From: Deltaproteobacteria bacterium
GTDB taxonomy: Bacteria > Myxococcota_A > UBA9160 > PR03
Assembly: GCA_018262315.1 (NCBI GenBank)
Contig: JAGSPS010000060.1
Location: 1-11,816 of the forward strand
Length of the DNA: 11,816 nt
Direction: 5' to 3'
Shown here: positions 7,089 through 11,816 of the stretch, piece by piece
How the letters are laid out: the number at the start of each line of letters is the position of its first letter
Position numbering within the stretch: the stretch's first letter is position 1
Made by a program: the position numbers and the translations under genes
Notes under the pieces: generated by a model
Databases searched by the model: none
Seen by the model: only the letters and a program-made list of their open reading frames with translations
Told to the model about the DNA's origin: nothing

Positions 7089-8245
7089 GGATCCGAAGCT
7101 TCTGGACCCGCGCGGCGATCGCGCTCGCCGCCGCGACGTGGCTCGCCGGCTGCGGCGAGAAGACCGAGACCGCCGCGCCCGATGCGTCGCCGGTGCTGGC
7201 GGCGGCGGTCGAGTCGATGCGCATCGAAGATCGCATCGAAGCGACCGGGGAGCTGCGCGCGCCGAACGCCGCCGGCGTGGCCGCGCAGGTGGGCGGACAG
7301 ATCACCAAGCTGGTGCGCGACGAAGGCGTCGCGGCCGCTGCCGGCGACGTGGTGATCGAGATCGATCCCGAACGCCGCGACCTCGAGCTGCGCACCGCGC
7401 GCGCGATGCTGGCGCAGGCGGACGCACAGGCGACCGAGGCCGAGCGCGACCTGGTGCGCATGGAGAAGCTGCACGCCGAAGGGGTGGCGGCCGACGCCAA
7501 GCTCGACAGCATGCGCACGAAGCTCCGACTGGCGCGCAGCAGCCGCGACGCCGCGGGCGCACAGCTCGGCATGGCCGAGCGGGGCGCCCGCGATTCGACG
7601 GTCCGCGCGCCCTTCGCCGGGCTCGTCGCGCGCCGCTACGTCTCCGAGGGCGAGTTCGTGCAGCCCGGCCAGAAACTTTTCGACCTCGTCGCACTCGACC
7701 CGATCGAGGTCGAGTTCACGCTGCCCGAGCGCGACTCGAGTCGCGTCGTGATGGGCCAGCCGGTCGCCGTGCGCGTCGCGCCGTTCCCGGACGAGGTGTT
7801 CCAGGCCGAGGTCAGCGTGATCGCGCCGACCATCGACCCGACCACGCGCACGCTGCGCGTGAAGGCGCGCATGAGCAACACCGAGGGGAGACTCCGCCCG
7901 GGCCTCTTCGCACGCGCCGACCTCGGCGTCGCGGTGCGCGAAGGCGTCGCGATGATTCCGGAAGAGGCCGTGCTCCAGCGCGCCGACGGGGCGGTCGCGT
8001 ATCGCGTCGTCGCGGGCGGTCGCGCCGAACGCCGCAAGATCAAGGTGGGCGTGATACGCGCCGGCCGTATCGAAGTGAGCGAGGGACTCGCGATCGGCGA
8101 CCAGGTGGTGGTGCGCGGTCAGGATCAACTCGTGGACGGCGCGGCGGTGTCGCTGCGCGATGTGAAGGGTGCGCCCGCCCACGCCAACGGCGACGTCAGC
8201 GCGTCCGCCGCGAAGACCGCGGCCGCCGAGCCGGCTCGACCGTGA
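7085..8245 (+). CDS. RND efflux periplasmic adaptor (membrane fusion) lipoprotein
   Basis: The protein has 386 residues. A signal peptide ends in the good lipobox LAGC, so Cys23 should be lipidated. The adaptor architecture is clear: first lipoyl half at about 60-95 (GELRAPNAAGVAAQVGG), alpha-helical hairpin at about 97-168, second lipoyl half at about 170-205 (RAPFAGLVARRYVSEGEFV), beta-barrel at about 206-285 (including APTIDPTTRTLRVKA) and membrane-proximal domain at about 288-358. Such proteins bridge the RND permease and the outer-membrane channel. ATG 7085 is chosen because it gives the signal peptide, has GAGGAG eight bases upstream and overlaps the tetR stop by four bases; the open frame runs further upstream only as a shadow of tetR. 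The end is an Ala-rich tail. The TGA overlaps the GTG of the permease gene. Confidence 0.95.
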   Translation: MRIRSFWTRAAIALAAATWLAGCGEKTETAAPDASPVLAAAVESMRIEDRIEATGELRAPNAAGVAAQVGGQITKLVRDEGVAAAAGDVVIEIDPERRDLELRTARAMLAQADAQATEAERDLVRMEKLHAEGVAADAKLDSMRTKLRLARSSRDAAGAQLGMAERGARDSTVRAPFAGLVARRYVSEGEFVQPGQKLFDLVALDPIEVEFTLPERDSSRVVMGQPVAVRVAPFPDEVFQAEVSVIAPTIDPTTRTLRVKARMSNTEGRLRPGLFARADLGVAVREGVAMIPEEAVLQRADGAVAYRVVAGGRAERRKIKVGVIRAGRIEVSEGLAIGDQVVVRGQDQLVDGAAVSLRDVKGAPAHANGDVSASAAKTAAAEPARP

Positions 8246-11200
8246 CGCTCTCCGAAGTCTCGATCCAGCGCCCGATCCTCACCTGGATGATGACGCTCGC
8301 GTTGCTGGTGTTCGGAGTCCTCGGCTTCCTACGCCTCGGCGTCGACCAGTTCCCGAACATGGACTTCCCCGTCCTCACCGTGCAGGCGGTGCTCGAAGGC
8401 GCCACGCCCGAGGGCATGGAAGAGGACGTGACGGACGTTCTCGAAGAACACCTCAACACGATCGCGGGCGTGCGCTCGATCCGCTCGACGTCGTACCAGG
8501 GCGTCGCGCTGATCGTGGTCGAGTTCAACCTGGGCGTCGATCTGGACATCGCCGCCCAGGACGTGCGCGACAAGGCGGCGCTCGCGCGTGTCGCATTGCC
8601 GGTGACGCTCGAGCCCCCGGTGGTTGGGAGCTTCAACCCGAACGACACGCCCGTGCTCTGGATCCCGGTCGAAAGCCACCGCTCGATCGTCGAGACCAGC
8701 GAGATCGTGCGGCGCCAGGTGAATCCGTACCTCGAAACCATCCCGGGCGTGGCGGGCGTCGCGATGTTCGGGCGGCGCGACCGCAACATCCGCATCTGGC
8801 TCGATGGCGACGCGCTGCGCGCGCGAGGGCTCGCGGCGACCGACGTGCTCGGTGCGCTACAGCGCGAACACGTCGAGATGCCGGGCGGCGCGGTCGAGAG
8901 CGGCCGGATCGACTACTCCGTCAAGACCGACGCCGAGTTCCGCACCGTTGCGGAGATGGAGACGCTGGTCGTCGCGCAACACGCCGGCGCGCCGGTGCTG
9001 CTGCGCGACGTGGCACGCGTCGAGGACGGCGCCGAAGACATTTCGTTCATCGCGCGCTACAACGGCGAGCCCACCGTCGGCATGGGCATCCGCAAACAGA
9101 GCGGTGGCAATTCCGTCGCGATCGTGGACGAGGTGAGAAAGCGACTCGGCGAAGTCGAGAAGGTACTGCCCAGCGGGATCAAGATGTACGACGGGGCGGG
9201 CTTCATCGACTTCTCGCGTGGCGTGCGCGAAGCGGTGGCGGAGACCGAGTTCGCGCTGGGTTTCGGTGCACTGCTCGCGGTCTTCACGGTGTGGATCTTC
9301 CTGCGCCGCTCGCGGCCGACCTTCATCATCGCCGCCGCCATCCCGGTTTCGCTGATCGCGACCTTCGGGCTGGTCTCCCTGGCGGGCTTCACGCTCAACA
9401 CGATGACACTGCTCGCGATGGCGCTCGCCGTAGGCGTCGTGATCGACGACGCGATCGTGGTGCTGGAGAACATCGAGCGCCACCGCGGGTTGGGCGAAGA
9501 CGCCTTCACGGCGGCGAGGAACGGCACCCGCGAGATCGCCTTCGCGGCGACCGCGGCGACCTTCTCGGTCGCGGCGGTGTTCCTGCCGGTGTTCTTCGTG
9601 CAGGGTCTCGTCGGATCCTTCCTGCGCGACTTCGGCCTCACCGTCGCGGGCTCCGTGCTGCTCTCACTCTTCGTTGCGCTCACGCTCACGCCGATGCTGG
9701 CGTCGCGCATGCCGCCGCCGACGGAGCGCGCGCACGGCAGTTTCTATCACAAGCTCGAGCGCAGCTTCGTGTGGATCGAGGAGCACTACAAGCAGTTGCT
9801 CGGCTGGACGCTCGACCACCGCGCCGCAACCATCGCAGTCGCGTTGGTCTCGCTGCTCGGCGCCTGCGGCATCGGTTCACGACTCGGGACCGAGTTCTTC
9901 CCGCCCGCGGACGAAGGCATCTTCTTCGCGCGCATCGAAGCTGCGCCCGGCACCGCGCTCGACGCCACCGAGCAATATCTCAAGCAGGACGAGGCGTGGT
10001 TCCTGCGCCAGCCCGAGATCGTTGGACTGTTCTCGGCGGCGGGCTCGAGCGGCGGCGGCAACGAAGCCGCGCGTCACGCCGAGACCAACATGGGCATGAT
10101 CTTCGGCACGATGCGGCCGCGTGAGGATCGCGAGCGCAGCGTGATGCAACTCGTGCGCGACGCGCGGCGCGAGCTCGGCGCGGTGCCCGGCCGCATGATC
10201 CGCATCTTCAACCCGAGTGAGATGCTGAGCGCCGGCGGCTCCAACCAGGGCTCCTTCGAAATCGAGATCCGCGGCAACCTCGAGCTGGCCGAGCTGGATC
10301 GGCTGGCGCAGGAACTGATCCGCCGGCTCCAGGAGCTCGGCGGTTTCGTCGACCTCTCGTCGAGCCTGAAGTTGGGGTTGCCCGAGGTCCGCATCGTGCC
10401 CGATCGCGAGAAGGCGGCGGCACTGGGCATCGACGCGCGCAGCGTCGCGCAGGCGATCCACATGATGATCGGCGGCATGGACGTCGGCGTCTTCAAGGAA
10501 GCGGGCCGGCGCTACGACATCCGCATGCGCCTCGAGGAGGAGGATCGCCGCGACCCCGCGCAGATCGGCAATCTCTACGTGCGCTCGGCGAAGGGCGACG
10601 TCGTCGAGCTGCGCAACCTGGTCGACATCGAAACCGGCGCGGCGCCGTCGGCGATCACGCGCACCAACCGCCAGCGCTCGGTGACGATCGGCGCGAACCT
10701 CCAGGGCCGCACGCTGGGGTCGGCAATCGAGGACGCGCAGCGCGTCGCGAAGGATATCCTGCCGGAAGGCGCGAGCATCGCGCTCTCGGGTCAGGCGCAG
10801 GCGATGCAGGAAGGGGCTCGCCAGCTCCTTCTCGCGCTCGGCCTCGGCGTGCTGATCATCTACATGGTGCTCGCCGCGCAGTTCGAGAGCCTGGTGCATC
10901 CGCTCACGGTGATGCTGGCGTTGCCCTTCGCGATGACCGGCGCGCTCGGCGGGCTCTGGATCACCGGGCACACGCTGAATCTGTTCTCGATGATCGGCAT
11001 CCTGCTGCTCTTCGGGCTCGTCACGAAGAACTCGATCCTGCTCGTCGACTACGCCAATCAGTTGCGCCGCGAAGGCATGGACAAGGTGACGGCGATGCGA
11101 ACCGCGGCGCCGGTGCGGCTGCGCCCGGTGTTGATGACGGCGATCTCGATGATCTTCGGCGTGCTGCCGGCCGCGTCCGGGATCGGCCCGGGCTCCGAGT

Positions 11201-11385
11201 CGCGCGCACCGATGGCGGTTGCGAGCGGCGCGGGCATGTTCTCGTCGATGCTGCTGACGCTGATCGTCGTGCCGCTGTTCTACCTGCTCTTCGATGATGC
11301 TGCGGATTGGGTGAAGCGCGGCTTCCGCCGCGTCTCGGGTGGCAAGCCGCGCGTTGCTTCCGCCGAGAAGGCGATCGCGTCCTAG
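8242..11385 (+). CDS. RND family efflux permease (AcrB/MdtB-like, HAE1 group)
   Basis: The protein has 1047 residues from GTG 8242, the usual size for drug-efflux RND pumps. TM1 is at about 13-30 (MTLALLVFGVLGFLRL), followed by a large periplasmic loop beginning DQFPNMDFP. TM2-TM6 fall in about 340-490, the second periplasmic loop in about 550-860 and TM8-TM12 in about 862-1017. The proton-relay residues are intact: Asp402-Asp403 in TM4 (GVVIDDAIVVLEN) and Lys929 in TM10 (GLVTKNSILLVDY). This argues for an active proton-driven exporter, not a degenerate copy. The start is fixed by homology of SIQRPILTWMM and by the GTGA overlap with the adaptor stop. No Shine-Dalgarno is visible, so translation is probably coupled. 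No outer-membrane channel gene follows. Substrates cannot be told. Confidence 0.96.
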   Translation: MTLSEVSIQRPILTWMMTLALLVFGVLGFLRLGVDQFPNMDFPVLTVQAVLEGATPEGMEEDVTDVLEEHLNTIAGVRSIRSTSYQGVALIVVEFNLGVDLDIAAQDVRDKAALARVALPVTLEPPVVGSFNPNDTPVLWIPVESHRSIVETSEIVRRQVNPYLETIPGVAGVAMFGRRDRNIRIWLDGDALRARGLAATDVLGALQREHVEMPGGAVESGRIDYSVKTDAEFRTVAEMETLVVAQHAGAPVLLRDVARVEDGAEDISFIARYNGEPTVGMGIRKQSGGNSVAIVDEVRKRLGEVEKVLPSGIKMYDGAGFIDFSRGVREAVAETEFALGFGALLAVFTVWIFLRRSRPTFIIAAAIPVSLIATFGLVSLAGFTLNTMTLLAMALAVGVVIDDAIVVLENIERHRGLGEDAFTAARNGTREIAFAATAATFSVAAVFLPVFFVQGLVGSFLRDFGLTVAGSVLLSLFVALTLTPMLASRMPPPTERAHGSFYHKLERSFVWIEEHYKQLLGWTLDHRAATIAVALVSLLGACGIGSRLGTEFFPPADEGIFFARIEAAPGTALDATEQYLKQDEAWFLRQPEIVGLFSAAGSSGGGNEAARHAETNMGMIFGTMRPREDRERSVMQLVRDARRELGAVPGRMIRIFNPSEMLSAGGSNQGSFEIEIRGNLELAELDRLAQELIRRLQELGGFVDLSSSLKLGLPEVRIVPDREKAAALGIDARSVAQAIHMMIGGMDVGVFKEAGRRYDIRMRLEEEDRRDPAQIGNLYVRSAKGDVVELRNLVDIETGAAPSAITRTNRQRSVTIGANLQGRTLGSAIEDAQRVAKDILPEGASIALSGQAQAMQEGARQLLLALGLGVLIIYMVLAAQFESLVHPLTVMLALPFAMTGALGGLWITGHTLNLFSMIGILLLFGLVTKNSILLVDYANQLRREGMDKVTAMRTAAPVRLRPVLMTAISMIFGVLPAASGIGPGSESRAPMAVASGAGMFSSMLLTLIVVPLFYLLFDDAADWVKRGFRRVSGGKPRVASAEKAIAS

Positions 11386-11398
11386 CCAGTCGGGGCGC

Positions 11399-11566
11399 GC
11401 GCGACGGGGCATGGGGTCCGACTCCTCACGCTCGCCGCGCGGGGCGCATCGCTCGCGACGTGAGCGAGTTGCGCGGCTCGCTTGGGCGCCGGCGGTTCGG
11501 TGATGGGCTTCGCGCGTGCGCCGGTGGGCGGCTCCATTCGTCGCTGGACCCCATGCCCCGTCGCGC
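11399..11566. repeat. 168-bp element bounded by perfect 21-bp inverted repeats
   Basis: The arm at 11399-11419 (starting GCGCGACGGGG and ending GGGGTCC) is the exact reverse complement of 11546-11566, with mismatches immediately outside and inside. The 126-bp interior contains more dyads and no recognisable gene. The left arm runs into GGGGTCCGACTCC, an imperfect palindrome. The element starts 13 bases after the permease stop and ends 21 bases before the TerC stop. No target-site duplication is obvious at the flanks. It could be a small non-autonomous mobile or REP/BIME-like repeat, or a large structured 3' end shared by the two convergent transcripts. A search of the host genome would decide. 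Confidence 0.7.
11425..11482. other. Nested hairpins inside the inverted-repeat element
   Basis: CTCACG at 11425-11430 pairs with CGTGAG at 11459-11464, extendable by about four pairs with a one-base bulge. AGCGAG at 11463-11468 pairs with CTCGCT at 11477-11482 around an eight-base loop. These two helices overlap by two bases and so are partly alternative structures. They show that the interior of the element is itself rich in secondary structure, as in palindromic intergenic repeats. Confidence 0.4.
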
Positions 11567-11587
11567 TACTTGCTGGGCGATCCATGA

Positions 11588-11816
11588 TCAGGGTTCGGCG
11601 ACGTAGCTCTGGTGCAGGTGGACCGGCGGCTCGATGCGGCGGCGGATGCGGATGTTCAGGATCTCGACGAAGAGCGAGAAGGCCATTGCGAAGTAGATGT
11701 AGCCCTTCGAGACGTGTTGGCCGAAGCCGTCGGCGATCAGCACCACGCCGATCAGCAGCAGGAACGAGAGCGCGAGCATCTTCATCGTCGGGTGCTTCTC
11801 GATGAAAGCGCTGATG
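11588..11816 (-). CDS. TerC family integral membrane protein (C-terminal end only)
   Basis: The frame is open to the right-hand edge, so only the last 75 residues or so are visible. They begin SAFIEKHPTMKMLALSF and contain two hydrophobic segments. LLLIGVVLIADGFG and HVSKGYIYFAMAFSLFVEILNI match the conserved end of the TerC/Alx fold, where HPTxKMLALSFL and KGYIYFAMAFS are characteristic. A short tail with RIRRR and two His residues follows. TerC-type proteins are linked to tellurite resistance and metal (notably manganese) homeostasis; which applies here is unknown. It is convergent with the RND permease gene, and the inverted-repeat element lies between the two stops. Confidence 0.88.
   Translation of the reverse strand, partial: ISAFIEKHPTMKMLALSFLLLIGVVLIADGFGQHVSKGYIYFAMAFSLFVEILNIRIRRRIEPPVHLHQSYVAEP

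Noticed and set aside
6788..8182. A 464-codon minus-strand open frame opposite the regulator and adaptor genes
   Set aside because: It covers two clearly identified genes on the other strand and shows no domain of its own.
7138..8241. Possible long N-terminal extension of the permease in the same frame
   Set aside because: The upstream part is Arg-rich shadow of the adaptor gene. The permease family begins with the SxxxxRPI segment right after GTG 8242, which also forms a classic 4-bp overlap.
9877..11412. A 511-codon minus-strand open frame opposite the RND permease gene
   Set aside because: It is a shadow of the permease with low-complexity Arg/His/Asp-rich translation and no family resemblance.
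11486..11527. Two GCGCCGG(C/T)GG direct repeats inside the inverted-repeat element
   Set aside because: They are ten bases long with one mismatch and made of simple GC motifs common throughout the window, so chance is likely.
11307..11606. A 99-codon plus-strand frame spanning the inverted-repeat element
   Set aside because: It begins inside the permease gene in another frame and has no ribosome binding site or domain; the region is better explained as a non-coding repeat.
1..11816. CRISPR arrays, tRNA/rRNA genes, transposases, phage or toxin-antitoxin genes
   Set aside because: No regularly spaced direct repeats, cloverleaf-like sequences or recognisable proteins of these classes were seen on either strand by eye.

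Overview
The window is an 11.8 kb piece of very GC-rich bacterial chromosome. Nearly all of it is coding, intergenic gaps are short, and start codons are often GTG. The lipid-anchored adaptor and RND pump show a Gram-negative envelope. One predicted lipoprotein carries an eight-cysteine cluster of a kind I associate mainly with Myxococcota and related deltaproteobacterial lineages. That makes such an organism my best guess; it is inference, not proof.

Layout. (1) 1-1401 (+): an amidohydrolase of the N-acyl-D-amino-acid deacylase type, missing its N-terminus at the window edge. (2) 1473-2366 (+): a membrane-anchored coiled-coil/PDZ protein, apparently translated from a leaderless or near-leaderless start. 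(3) 6301 down to 2401 (-): three tandem genes for a GH3 beta-glucosidase with a PA14 insert, an eight-cysteine-cluster lipoprotein and a pirin (YhhW-like). (4) 6459-11385 (+): a tightly coupled three-gene efflux operon (TetR regulator, periplasmic adaptor lipoprotein, RND permease) joined by ATGA and GTGA 4-bp overlaps. (5) 11816-11588 (-): the C-terminal end of a TerC-family membrane protein, convergent with the pump.

How the parts fit. The regulator, adaptor and permease form a self-contained drug- or metabolite-export unit. Its outer-membrane channel is absent and must be supplied from elsewhere. Two identical-format dyads (NAAC-N3-GTTN, centres 19 bp apart) lie ahead of the regulator and are good candidates for its autoregulatory operator. 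The glycosidase, lipoprotein, pirin, PDZ protein and deacylase have no evident pathway link to the pump or to each other.

The most unusual non-coding structure is a 168-bp element with perfect 21-bp terminal inverted repeats. It fills most of the convergent gap between the pump and the TerC gene. A TAGNNT -10-like hexamer also recurs ahead of three transcription units. I found no CRISPR array, RNA gene, phage, toxin-antitoxin or defence locus, and no convincing new multi-gene system.
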